This document shows positions 9,794 to 21,618 of a stretch of DNA of 50,994 nt, piece after piece (the stretch's first letter is position 1; every line of letters begins with the position of its first letter). This stretch comes from Flavobacterium psychraerolatum. Its GTDB lineage: Bacteria; Bacteroidota; Bacteroidia; Flavobacteriales; Flavobacteriaceae. The DNA is taken from positions 1 to 50,994 of the forward strand of contig NZ_JAOQMX010000035.1 in the NCBI RefSeq assembly GCF_025960985.1, in the 5' to 3' direction. The notes under the pieces were generated by a model. It was not told where the DNA came from. It was given only the letters and a program-made list of their open reading frames with translations, and made no database searches. Both the position numbers and the translations under genes were made by a program.

Positions 9794-11653
9794 TTAGTTT
9801 TTGAGATTTAGTTTATAATCGTGTGCACCAGGAGCAAAGTTGCTTCTATATACTTCAGTTCCAATTGCGTTAGTATTTTTCCCAAAATTATCTCCTCCCC
9901 AATTTACCTCAGCTCTCCCGTCACCAATTACAATATCAAGTAATTTCTTTTTTAATTTTTCAGCAACCTTTTGATAATTTGGATCAAAAGCAAGGTTGTT
10001 AATTTCATCTGGATCTTTTGCCGTGTAATACAACGCTGGATCCAATTCTTTGTATGTCGCTTTCATAGCCCAATCCATATTTTCTCCTCTTTTCGAATTT
10101 GGACGAGTTGCTACAGAAAACATATACTCCTTTGTCCTAATATATGCTCTTGGACCAATACTATGGTGACTCTCACCTATTACATAATCACGAGCTGGAA
10201 TTTTACCAGACGCTATTTTTTCTAAGTCCAATCCATCTAAATACTTGAACTCGCTTTTCTGAATATTGGCACCTGCAGCATTCAAAATAGTGGGAGCAAT
10301 ATCTACAAATTCAGTATAATCAGTAACTACCTTACCCGCAGGGAATTTTTTCTTATCGGAAGAGACAACAATAATTGGGTTGTGACTGTCTATTTCCCAA
10401 GGTGTATTTTTAGCTATCGATCCATGTTCATTTAATTTCCAACCGTGATCCCCACAAACATAAACAATCATCCAAGGTTGCTTATTTTTCTTACTATACT
10501 CAATAAAAGCATCAACAGATTGACCAATCAAATTATCTCCATAAGCACAAAAAGCATAATAATCTTGCACCATTTTTTGCTTTTCTACTTCTGTAAAACC
10601 ATCAGAATAACTGCCATTCACTCGCTTTTGGAAAGCTTTTGCCATTTTCTTATATTCTTCATCTGTCAATTTAGGAATAGAGTAATTGTGTTTTTGAAAA
10701 CGCTTACGATAGCTATCAGGAGGCAAAACTGGTGTATGAGGAAAATCATATCCAATGTGAGCAAATAATGGTTGTGAATTATTAACTCCATTAAAACTAG
10801 CGCTCCCAACATTAAATTTTTTATTCTCATTTTTTAAAAAATCTATAAAACTTGAAGTATAATAACCATCACGGGTTTTACCTTCGGGCTGTGGACTAAC
10901 CCCTCCTATTATTCCTGGACCAAATACAGTTTGTTTCTCTTTTTTCTTCGTGTTATATTCATAAAAAAGATTATACTTTTCGTATGCTTCTTTTGCCATT
11001 CCAGCAAATTGTGGATTATCTTTCTCTAACTTTTCTGATACATAATAAAATGTTCCATCCTTATCTTTAAGAAAAGTGATATTTTTCATTGGCTTCACCA
11101 ATTTTTTACCATTTATTTCTGTTACAACAGATTGTTTCCCCCATTCTGGTAAACCTTCATTTTCAATTATTTTTGAATCAATATCCGTTTGATAGATGGA
11201 ATAATTCATTGACTTATCGTTTTTAAGCGTTCTAATTCGAACACCCAATTTCCCTACGTGCATGGTTTGATATCCTAATTTAGCCATTTGTTCTGGTAAC
11301 AAAGGATATGAATTATCTGTGTTATTATTGAAATACTCAAACTGATAAACACCAGAACGAAAAGGATACCTTCCCGAATGCATAGATGCACGTGAAGGAG
11401 CACAACCTTGCGCTTGACAATAGGTGTTGATAAAGGTAGTTCCCATTTCAGCCAAACGATCTACATTTGGAGATTCTACATAGCCTAATTTACTTTCCTT
11501 CTTCCCTGTCAACATTTTATTAAATGTTGAAATAGCATCTAAACGCTGATCATCCGTTAAGACCCAAAGTACATTTGGTTGTTGCTGTTGTGCAAAACCG
11601 AACTTAATTCCTGTTACTAAAAGTAACAATACTAAAATTGCTTTATTATTCAT
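9794..11653 (-). CDS. S1 family sulfatase, long variant
   Basis: A 619-residue sulfatase with signal peptide ending FGFA-QQ (about residue 21). Asp34-Asp35 in VLTDDQRLD form the first metal site. The formylglycine motif is C84-A-P-S-R, followed by ASMHSGRYPFRSG. The late motif YVCGDHGWKLNEHGS carries the second metal-site residues. It is about 120-150 residues longer than several of its neighbours because of an insertion between roughly 160 and 300, containing VVTEINGKKLVKPMKN and KKKEKQTVFGPG segments. It sits 12 bp before the next sulfatase in the operon. Six sulfatases with divergent cores in one locus suggest that different sulfate positions or chain lengths are handled; this is inference. 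Confidence 0.93.
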   Translation of the reverse strand: MNNKAILVLLLLVTGIKFGFAQQQQPNVLWVLTDDQRLDAISTFNKMLTGKKESKLGYVESPNVDRLAEMGTTFINTYCQAQGCAPSRASMHSGRYPFRSGVYQFEYFNNNTDNSYPLLPEQMAKLGYQTMHVGKLGVRIRTLKNDKSMNYSIYQTDIDSKIIENEGLPEWGKQSVVTEINGKKLVKPMKNITFLKDKDGTFYYVSEKLEKDNPQFAGMAKEAYEKYNLFYEYNTKKKEKQTVFGPGIIGGVSPQPEGKTRDGYYTSSFIDFLKNENKKFNVGSASFNGVNNSQPLFAHIGYDFPHTPVLPPDSYRKRFQKHNYSIPKLTDEEYKKMAKAFQKRVNGSYSDGFTEVEKQKMVQDYYAFCAYGDNLIGQSVDAFIEYSKKNKQPWMIVYVCGDHGWKLNEHGSIAKNTPWEIDSHNPIIVVSSDKKKFPAGKVVTDYTEFVDIAPTILNAAGANIQKSEFKYLDGLDLEKIASGKIPARDYVIGESHHSIGPRAYIRTKEYMFSVATRPNSKRGENMDWAMKATYKELDPALYYTAKDPDEINNLAFDPNYQKVAEKLKKKLLDIVIGDGRAEVNWGGDNFGKNTNAIGTEVYRSNFAPGAHDYKLNLKN

Positions 11654-11698
11654 TTTAATATTTATTTAATTTTATTTGTCTTATTGTTCTTATTGTTT

Positions 11699-13123
11699 TT
11701 ATTGTTTGAAAATCACATCCCAATCATCAGTACAAAAAGCAGAAGCCGGAAGAGATGCTGTATTAAACAAACATCCTTCGACATAACTTTCCCAAGCGTA
11801 GCGAACAGAGACGGGCTGACTAATTTTGTCGCTCCACACTTCTAGAATTTTACCGGCTTTGGTGATTTTGGCTTGGGCAGGTTGAAAAATGTGATCACTG
11901 CCCGCTATTTCGAAATATTTTAGCGATTTTCCTAAGCTAGTAATTCCAGACGGCGCATTGTCAAATGAAATTTGGGCTTTGTTCCCTTCAATAGTCATGG
12001 ATTTGTAAATAGGTCCTGAGTGTAAAATTCCTTCTACACCATAGGTTTTTGCCAGTGCCCATAAGGCTAGACGTTGTCCTACTTCTTTTTTTCGTGGCGG
12101 ATGAATACGAGATGCATCTCCAACATCATTAATCACCGTCATACCCGTATTTGGAATAGTCAACATCGTTTTGAGTTGCGCTTGTTGTAATTTTACCCAG
12201 TTTTCGCCTTGATTTCCATAAGGTGCTAATTGTACAAAATAAAACGGAAAATCTCCCTGTTTCCAGTTGTCTCTCCAACTTTTTATCATCGCTGGAAACA
12301 ATCTCGAATACTGTTCTGGGGCTGATTTATTTCCTTCTCCTTGGTACCAAATTGCCCCTTTGATCGTAAATGGAATCAAAGGATGAATCATACCGTTGTA
12401 CAAAGCACTAGCTGATTGTGTGGTTTGTTTTTCGGTCCAATCTTTCTTGAATTCCGGAAAATCGGATGCTATAATTTCTTTGGGTGTCCATGCTTGTCCG
12501 GGTGTACCGCCAACATTACTGGAAATTAAACCAATGGGAATATTCAAAAACTGCTGTAATCGTTGCCCAAAATAATAACCAACGGCACTAAACTCTGCTG
12601 CCGTCTTTGGTTGTGAAAGTTCCCAATTTCCTTTACAATTATCAATTGGCGTATCACTAACGGAATTGCCAACCGTAAAAAAGCGCAAGTTTGGATTGGT
12701 ACTATTCAAAATAGCGTCATTGCTCCCTTCCAAATGTTGTCCTGGACCACCATCAAGTGTCATGGCCATATTGGATTGTCCGGTGCAAATCCAGACTTCA
12801 CCAATTAAAATATCGTCAAAAACTATTTTGGTTTTCCCTTCGATAATCATAGTATGAGGGCCACCCGCTTGCATTGGATTCAGTTTTATTTTCCAATCTC
12901 CTTTTTTGTCTGCGGTCGTTTCGTGCTTTTGACCAGCAATCGTAAGAGTGATTTTTTCACCATTCGAAGCGGTACCCCAAACAAGATTTTGCTGTTCCCT
13001 TTGCAACACCATATGGCTCCCAAAAAGGTTGGGCAGTTTGACTTGCGCATTTACAACCATGGCATGGCTGCACAAGAATAATACAAAATATAAAAAGTAA
13101 TTTTGTTTGCTACTAGATTTCAT
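11699..13123 (-). CDS. SGNH/sialate O-acetylesterase-like carbohydrate esterase (second copy)
   Basis: A 474-residue secreted paralogue of the 6761-8308 esterase, with a signal peptide ending VVNA-Q (about residue 26). The nucleophile Ser117 lies in CTGQSNMAM, YQGEGN follows near 260-265, and the probable catalytic His341 lies in SRIHPPRK. The residue two before that His is Arg here, while the paralogue has Asp (DIH). SIAE-type domains deacetylate sugars. The gene lies 72 bp downstream of the GH43-like gene and 45 bp upstream of a sulfatase, as second gene of the minus-strand operon. Two divergent copies in one operon suggest two acyl positions or two substrates; this is inference. Confidence 0.86.
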   Translation of the reverse strand: MKSSSKQNYFLYFVLFLCSHAMVVNAQVKLPNLFGSHMVLQREQQNLVWGTASNGEKITLTIAGQKHETTADKKGDWKIKLNPMQAGGPHTMIIEGKTKIVFDDILIGEVWICTGQSNMAMTLDGGPGQHLEGSNDAILNSTNPNLRFFTVGNSVSDTPIDNCKGNWELSQPKTAAEFSAVGYYFGQRLQQFLNIPIGLISSNVGGTPGQAWTPKEIIASDFPEFKKDWTEKQTTQSASALYNGMIHPLIPFTIKGAIWYQGEGNKSAPEQYSRLFPAMIKSWRDNWKQGDFPFYFVQLAPYGNQGENWVKLQQAQLKTMLTIPNTGMTVINDVGDASRIHPPRKKEVGQRLALWALAKTYGVEGILHSGPIYKSMTIEGNKAQISFDNAPSGITSLGKSLKYFEIAGSDHIFQPAQAKITKAGKILEVWSDKISQPVSVRYAWESYVEGCLFNTASLPASAFCTDDWDVIFKQ

Positions 13124-13195
13124 CTGTTATTTATTTTTACGTTTACCTATTATTGCATTCATTAACTGAAGCATGAAAAATTCTTTTGCATAGAT

Positions 13196-14605
13196 CTAAT
13201 CAATCATAACATCCTCAATCTCCCAATTTCCATAAGAAGCATTTACAGTTGGTTGCAATGCAATTTGCATCAAGCGATTTTTTACCTTTTGAAATTGTGA
13301 CAAATTAATGGTGTAACTTTTAAATTTGGAATCGTTTTTCGATATCGGAATCTCTACCCATTGTTGCTTTTTCCAATCAACTTGTCCTGTTCCATTTGCC
13401 CAAAAATTATTTTCTTTCTCATCACGAGAAAATACAGCTAGTTTAAGCGTTGTAGCAGTACTATTGTTTTTAATATTGATTGTTATTTTCGAACAATTTT
13501 TAGAACTGGTATAAAGCCAAGGTGCACTTTGAACCATTGCATTTTTGGAAGAAAGAGTTCCAATTAACTTACCGTCTTTGAAAGAAGTGGTGGTTCCATT
13601 AACAGCTGACCAACCCATCGTACTATTTTTAAACTCAAATGGTCTTCCTGGTGAAGGATACATTCTATCGTCTTTTGGAACAATGATGGTTTCGTCTGCA
13701 TTAAAGTTTACTGGTTTTAAACTAGCGCCACGGTAAAAAGCACTGATATCATGATTTTCTTGCAGCACATATTTTTGTCCTTTCCAATCAAAAAAACTGG
13801 TATGTCCACCTTCTAAGAAAGCACCTTTAAAATCGTAAGGACCATATAAATTACGAGACATGGCATATCTGCTTCCATACACCAAATAATACCATCCATT
13901 TCGTTTGAATAAAGTAGATTTGTCGTCTGTACTTACTATTTGTCCTTTAGAATCTTGTACAATAATCTTTTTTGGTTCGGTTGTCAAAGATTTCATGTCT
14001 TTGGACAAAGTCGCCATATAATAGGTATTCACACCAAAACAAATGGTATACACATCATCTTCAATATAAATTTCGGGATCATAAGGGTGCACAGGTACAA
14101 TCCCTTTTGGCAACAATGGCTTTCCTAATAAATCCTTGTATTCCCCAGTAATGCTATTGGCAACCATGACTCCGGTATCTGTATTTCTATTCGAAAAAAA
14201 CCAGTAGTATTTCCCGTCCCTTTCGGTAACATCACCTGCCCAACAATTGGGTTGATTGCCAATATAGGTTTGCGAAGGTAAAATTTCACGTTGCTTTTTC
14301 CAGTTGACCAAATCACCAGTAGACCAAACTTCCCAGCGATCCATTCGAAAAGAACCTTTCCCTTCCCAAGATTCATCGTGACCACAAATCACATACACAG
14401 AATCATTTTGTACCCACGCATGAGGATCTGCCATTCCGTGCTCCGGTGCAATGACATCTACTTTGATGGGTTTTGACTCGTCTAAAATATTTTTCTTATT
14501 TTGAGCACACGACAAAAGCACAAGTGAAAAAAGTAAAATTGCGATACTATCTTTAATAGCAATCTTAATATTTTTTTTTGATACTGTAATTTCTAAATAA
14601 GTCAT
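13196..14605 (-). CDS. GH43-like five-bladed propeller lipoprotein
   Basis: A 469-residue protein with a lipobox LVLLSC (Cys33), so probably a membrane-anchored lipoprotein. Residues about 48-330 show the clan GH-F/GH43 pattern: MADPHAW (base candidate Asp60), CWAGDV (121-126) and YDPEIYIEDD (pKa-modulating Asp176). Where most GH43 enzymes have Glu-x-P as acid, this one reads DKSTLFKRNGWYYL (candidate Asp228). The C-terminal 130 residues form a separate beta-rich, CBM-like domain ending NASYGNWEIEDVMID. It heads the minus-strand operon and is divergent from the regulator at 14785. GH43 members are usually exo-acting arabinosidases, xylosidases or galactosidases. The activity is uncertain, and the protein could act on an anhydro- or L-sugar end. 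Confidence 0.78.
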   Translation of the reverse strand: MTYLEITVSKKNIKIAIKDSIAILLFSLVLLSCAQNKKNILDESKPIKVDVIAPEHGMADPHAWVQNDSVYVICGHDESWEGKGSFRMDRWEVWSTGDLVNWKKQREILPSQTYIGNQPNCWAGDVTERDGKYYWFFSNRNTDTGVMVANSITGEYKDLLGKPLLPKGIVPVHPYDPEIYIEDDVYTICFGVNTYYMATLSKDMKSLTTEPKKIIVQDSKGQIVSTDDKSTLFKRNGWYYLVYGSRYAMSRNLYGPYDFKGAFLEGGHTSFFDWKGQKYVLQENHDISAFYRGASLKPVNFNADETIIVPKDDRMYPSPGRPFEFKNSTMGWSAVNGTTTSFKDGKLIGTLSSKNAMVQSAPWLYTSSKNCSKITINIKNNSTATTLKLAVFSRDEKENNFWANGTGQVDWKKQQWVEIPISKNDSKFKSYTINLSQFQKVKNRLMQIALQPTVNASYGNWEIEDVMID

Positions 14606-14654
14606 AGTTATTTGGTTTGTTTAATTCTCAAATTTAAGTAAATTTAAATCATAA

Positions 14655-14678
14655 GAATTCAAATATAAAATTAGTTCC
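14655..14678 (-). promoter_or_regulatory. Promoter of the GH43-esterase-sulfatase operon
   Basis: On the minus strand this reads GGAACTAATTTTATATTTG followed by AATTC. It contains a perfect Bacteroidota -7 box TATATTTG (TAnnTTTG). The block is 21/24 identical to the one at 4784-4807 upstream of the GH3 pair, and a weaker copy (GTATAAAATTAGTTGG on the plus strand) is at 6612-6627 upstream of a sulfatase. A TAGTT pair (TAGTTTGTCTAGTT on the minus strand, around 14686-14699) lies just upstream. The block is about 50-73 bp upstream of the start at 14605. Confidence 0.6.
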
Positions 14679-14784
14679 AAATCTTAACTAGACAAACTAT
14701 TTAGTATATTTACCGTAAAAGTAACCGTTACAATTGCGTTACAATTACTAACAAACCACTGTAAACCAAGCAATAACTCAAATA

Positions 14785-15951
14785 ATGAATTCCTATTTTG
14801 AAAAACACGAAATTGAAAATGCCTTTGAAAAAATCAAGAATGATGAGTTATTTAAACGTTCTAGCTTATTAACTAAAATTTTACGGTACCTAATTGACCA
14901 AGCTTTGAGCGGAAATGATGTTAAGGAACAAACAATTGGTATCGATGTCTTAAAAGAGAAGTACGAAACGGATCAAAACGATAGTAAGGTCAGAGTATAC
15001 ATTTTTAATCTCAGAAAAAAATTAGTGGAGTACAATGCTAATTCGGGTAAAGATGAAGCTATTGTTTTTCATATCGAAAAGGGACAATACAATTTAGCTT
15101 TCAATAAAAAAGAGGTTCCACCACAAATAAAATTATCTAAAAAATATTACAACATTCGTTTATCATTAAAATCTATTGTACTCTTTGGGGGGATTTTTAT
15201 TCTTGGATTATTTACTTTTTTAATTATAAAATGGAATAAACCTACCAACATATGGAATTCTTTTACTGAAAACAATTCAACTTTGTGTGTCATTGCAGAT
15301 AAGTTTGTTGTGGCAAACATATCCAAGGAAGATCGTCATTTTGCGTTGTATCATGATGTTAATACAATAGAGCAATTTGAACTATATAAAAAAGTGCATC
15401 CTAAAAAAAATCTTAAAGAGGCGAGATTTACTATGATGAGTAAAATGGCTCCTTTTGGAATTCATTATTTAGATCTATGGTTCAACAAATTCAATAGTAC
15501 TTTTAACTTAAAATTAGAAACTGAAGTCCAATATGAAGACTATGCCATCAACAATGTAATTTATATTGGTCAATATAAAACGATGACCACAAGTAAGTCA
15601 CTATTTTTAAAGAATAGCAATCGCTTTACCCCACAATTAAATGGATTTACTTATCAAGATGCAAAAGAGGTAAAAGAATACAAATCTAAACTACTAGATG
15701 TTGATTTTAAAGAATATGTAATGGTATCCTACCAAAGATTGAAAAATGGCAAGCATACTTTATTTGTAGTTTCCAACCATGATATTGGAGTAATAGGAGC
15801 TTTAAAGCTTTTTACAAATACTGATTCTTTGAACAAATTCTTAGAAAAACTTCCGGAACCTAACAGTTATTTCAATGCTTTATTTGAAGTTAATGGTTTA
15901 AAAAGAAATGAAATAGACACTAAACTGGTACATATTGAAATCATGCCATAA
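14785..15951 (+). CDS. Putative membrane-anchored winged-helix transcriptional regulator
   Basis: A 388-residue protein. The first ~105 residues have the pattern of the winged-helix-like N-terminal domain found on many bacterial signalling and TPR proteins: SSLLTKILRYLIDQAL (26-41), EQTIGIDVLKEKYETD (48-63), then SKVRVYIFNLRKKLVEY (67-83) and an EKGQYNLAF strand. A single transmembrane helix follows at about 129-149 (SIVLFGGIFILGLFTFLIIKW). The ~235-residue C-terminal region would then be periplasmic. I do not recognise that region. The layout is that of a one-component, CadC-like sensor that binds DNA in the cytoplasm and senses outside. It is divergent from the GH43 operon with a shared 179-bp intergenic region, which supports a regulatory role. 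The function is inferred and no ligand can be assigned. Confidence 0.68.
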   Translation: MNSYFEKHEIENAFEKIKNDELFKRSSLLTKILRYLIDQALSGNDVKEQTIGIDVLKEKYETDQNDSKVRVYIFNLRKKLVEYNANSGKDEAIVFHIEKGQYNLAFNKKEVPPQIKLSKKYYNIRLSLKSIVLFGGIFILGLFTFLIIKWNKPTNIWNSFTENNSTLCVIADKFVVANISKEDRHFALYHDVNTIEQFELYKKVHPKKNLKEARFTMMSKMAPFGIHYLDLWFNKFNSTFNLKLETEVQYEDYAINNVIYIGQYKTMTTSKSLFLKNSNRFTPQLNGFTYQDAKEVKEYKSKLLDVDFKEYVMVSYQRLKNGKHTLFVVSNHDIGVIGALKLFTNTDSLNKFLEKLPEPNSYFNALFEVNGLKRNEIDTKLVHIEIMP

Positions 15952-16012
15952 TCTACTGTCACTCTTCAAAAATATCGCTATTTCAGGAAGGGACAAAACC
16001 AAGGAACCTATT

Positions 16013-16930
16013 TTAGTATATACAAGATTCTGGTTTGTTTTTTATATAATATGCCTTATAATTTTTTGCTTTAGGATCTTTACAACCGCATAAATCTAAA
16101 ACTTTTAAATTTTTAAAATCAACTGGGTGGCTTTCTGCCTGTAAAGAAATATAGCCTTCACTCAAAATGTTGCCACTTTTAGAACCCCATATTTGTTTAT
16201 TAATCCCCCATTTTTTCCAATTTTCACCTCCATAATACTTGTTTTTATCTAAACTCCCTATTTGAGGCTTTTTAAACTTTAAAACAGTGTCATTTTCAAC
16301 TATAAAAGTAATAGACTCTCCTCCTAACACAATGGCTTCTGCATGCACCCATTGGTCTCCATAATACGTTTTGGAACTTGATGAGATACAGTGCTTATAG
16401 TTAATAGTATCTCCCATAACAATAACAGTCCCTGGTGTACATACATTTGCTGTTGGCCTTGCCACATTTTCTTCTAGGCCTCCTAAAAGTTGAAGTTCTA
16501 TAGAAACAGGAAATTGTTGGTCAAACTCATTACTTTTGGCTGATTGAGAATGTAACATGACACCACTATTTCTAATATTTGAAATTGCTCCTCCCTTTGT
16601 TTGTTCTCCTGTAAATCTATAATCAAAGATTAATTTGTAGTATGAAAAAGGTTTGTCGTAATATAAATGACCATAATTATTACTAAAATTATCATACTCA
16701 TTATACTTAATTCTTAGTATCGAATCTTCAACAACAAAGGTGTTTTTATAGTTTTCATTAAGCTCTTGACCGGTAAATTTAATATCCCATCCGGTTAAAT
16801 CTTTTTTGTTAAATAATTCTACCCACTCCTCAACAGTTGCTGTATCATTGACAATTAATTTCTTTGATTTACAACTTAAGATAAGCACTGTAATTAGTAC
16901 TAAAAATAGTCTAGTATAATTCATTTTCAT
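16013..16930 (-). CDS. DUF1080 / 3-keto-disaccharide hydrolase-domain lipoprotein
   Basis: A 305-residue lipoprotein (lipobox LILSC, Cys20) with a DUF1080 (PF06439-type) concanavalin-like fold. The signature FNKKDLTGWDI is at 40-50, NSGVMLHS at about 121-128, the core strand SIELQLLGG at about 143-151, and the closing segment GYISLQAESHPVDFKNLKVLDL. The C-terminus carries a short Cys-rich tail (CGCKDPKAKNYKAYY). Proteins of this domain are reported to hydrolyse 3-keto-glycosides, acting after a sugar C3-dehydrogenase; no such oxidase is visible in the window. It is the last gene of the sulfatase-LacZ-sulfatase operon (41 bp after the preceding sulfatase) and converges on the regulator ending at 15951. 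The enzymatic role is inferred from the family only; a binding role is also possible. Confidence 0.82.
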   Translation of the reverse strand: MKMNYTRLFLVLITVLILSCKSKKLIVNDTATVEEWVELFNKKDLTGWDIKFTGQELNENYKNTFVVEDSILRIKYNEYDNFSNNYGHLYYDKPFSYYKLIFDYRFTGEQTKGGAISNIRNSGVMLHSQSAKSNEFDQQFPVSIELQLLGGLEENVARPTANVCTPGTVIVMGDTINYKHCISSSSKTYYGDQWVHAEAIVLGGESITFIVENDTVLKFKKPQIGSLDKNKYYGGENWKKWGINKQIWGSKSGNILSEGYISLQAESHPVDFKNLKVLDLCGCKDPKAKNYKAYYIKNKPESCIY

Positions 16931-16971
16931 AAAAAAAGTATTTAAAGAAATCCAAGATCTATTTTTCTAAA

Positions 16972-18375
16972 TTATTTTTTTCTAAGTGATTTTTGGCGTG
17001 TTGCTTGAAGCTCTTTCTCTTCCTTGATTACGTGTTCTGCATGTGGATCTACCCAACCTGGTGCCATGTTCTTGGCGTCCCATGCTGTGTATTCTTTTTC
17101 CAATTTTGCAATTATAGCGGGATTTTTGTCTGCGATATCGTAACGCTCTAGCGCATCTTTTTTGAGATCAAATAATAAGGTTTTGTTTTTATATGCGCTT
17201 TTGTACAATTTGTAATCTCCTTTTCGAACAGCATATTCGAAACCACCAACCGAGCGCCAGAAAAGTAAATCATTTGGTTTTCCGCTATTTTTCCCTGTGA
17301 TGTAAGGCAATAAACTTGTTCCGTCCAATTGTTTTTCTTTCTTGAAATCAACTCCAGCGGCATCTAAGAACGTTGGAAACAAATCCAAAGATGATATTAC
17401 ATTTTCATATTTTTGGTTGGCTTTCAAACCGTTTGGCCAAGTGATGAAAAAGGGAACTTTGATTCCGCCCTCAAACAACATTCCTTTGTGACCACGATTT
17501 GGGCGATTGTCTGCCAACTCGGTTCTACCACCATTATCACTTAAAAAAACGATAATAGTATTGTCTTTCATTTTATTGGCAATCAAGGTCGAATCAATTC
17601 TACGTACGCCATTATCAACTCCGTTTACCATTGCAGCATACACGCTACGCCCACCAAATTCAATATGTTTGGTGTTTTCTAAATATTGTTTTGTCGCATG
17701 ATCTGGTGCGTGAGGTGCATTGTAAGCTAAATAAATAAAGAATGGTTTTTTGTCTTTTTGATTGATGAATTTGATTGTTTCATTTGTAAAGTCATCGGTC
17801 AAATAGGTCAATTCATTTTCAGGAACTTTTACACCATTGCGATAAATCGTTTGAATCTCATTTTTGGCTTCTCCCCAATAGTTCATTGCTCCACCAGGAA
17901 AACCAAACCAATAATCAAACCCTTGGTTGTTTGGATAAAGAGAGGGATGATCTCCCAAATGCCATTTTCCGATCGCACTTGTTCTATATCCTTGCTCCTT
18001 TAAAGCCTCTGGAATCATTTTCTCTGACAAAGGCGTTCCTACCGTTGGGTTATTCAAACCATCTTCTGCAATGTTACAGTCGTGACCAAAACGGGCTTGG
18101 TAACGCCCTGTAATTAATCCCGCACGGGAAGGACTACAATACGGATGCGACACATAACCGTTAGAAAAAATCACTCCTTCTTTGGCTATTCGATCTAAAT
18201 TGGGTGTTGGAATATCTGTGGCTCCATTAAAACCAACATCAGCCCAACCTTGATCATCTGTTAAAACAACAATGATATTTGGCTTTTGATTGCTTTGTTT
18301 CTGCGCATACATATTGACTGTAAAAACAGCACTGCATGCAAATAAAGAGGCAACTAGAAAATGTGATTTTGACAT
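16972..18375 (-). CDS. S1 family sulfatase
   Basis: A 467-residue sulfatase of the arylsulfatase A/GalNAc-sulfatase-like type. It has a signal peptide ending NMYA-Q (about residue 24) and Asp40-Asp41 in VVLTDDQGWADVGFNG. The formylglycine motif is C80-S-P-S-R, followed by AGLITGRYQARFGH. GKWHLGDHPS and VFLSDNGGRTE are the later metal- and sulfate-site motifs, and the order and spacing are textbook. The start codon is 6 bp past the stop of the LacZ-type gene, so the two are almost certainly cotranscribed and may be translationally coupled. Inferred role: removal of sulfate from galactose or anhydrogalactose residues to expose the chain end for the beta-galactosidase encoded beside it. Confidence 0.95.
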   Translation of the reverse strand: MSKSHFLVASLFACSAVFTVNMYAQKQSNQKPNIIVVLTDDQGWADVGFNGATDIPTPNLDRIAKEGVIFSNGYVSHPYCSPSRAGLITGRYQARFGHDCNIAEDGLNNPTVGTPLSEKMIPEALKEQGYRTSAIGKWHLGDHPSLYPNNQGFDYWFGFPGGAMNYWGEAKNEIQTIYRNGVKVPENELTYLTDDFTNETIKFINQKDKKPFFIYLAYNAPHAPDHATKQYLENTKHIEFGGRSVYAAMVNGVDNGVRRIDSTLIANKMKDNTIIVFLSDNGGRTELADNRPNRGHKGMLFEGGIKVPFFITWPNGLKANQKYENVISSLDLFPTFLDAAGVDFKKEKQLDGTSLLPYITGKNSGKPNDLLFWRSVGGFEYAVRKGDYKLYKSAYKNKTLLFDLKKDALERYDIADKNPAIIAKLEKEYTAWDAKNMAPGWVDPHAEHVIKEEKELQATRQKSLRKK

Positions 18376-18381
18376 AATTTT

Positions 18382-21618
<3,237 letters not shown>

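Noticed and set aside
6761..13123. A sialic-acid utilisation locus, suggested by the SIAE-type esterases and Asp-box protein
   Set aside because: No sialidase catalytic set, NanA, NanE or sialic acid transporter is present; SIAE-type domains are common in algal PULs.
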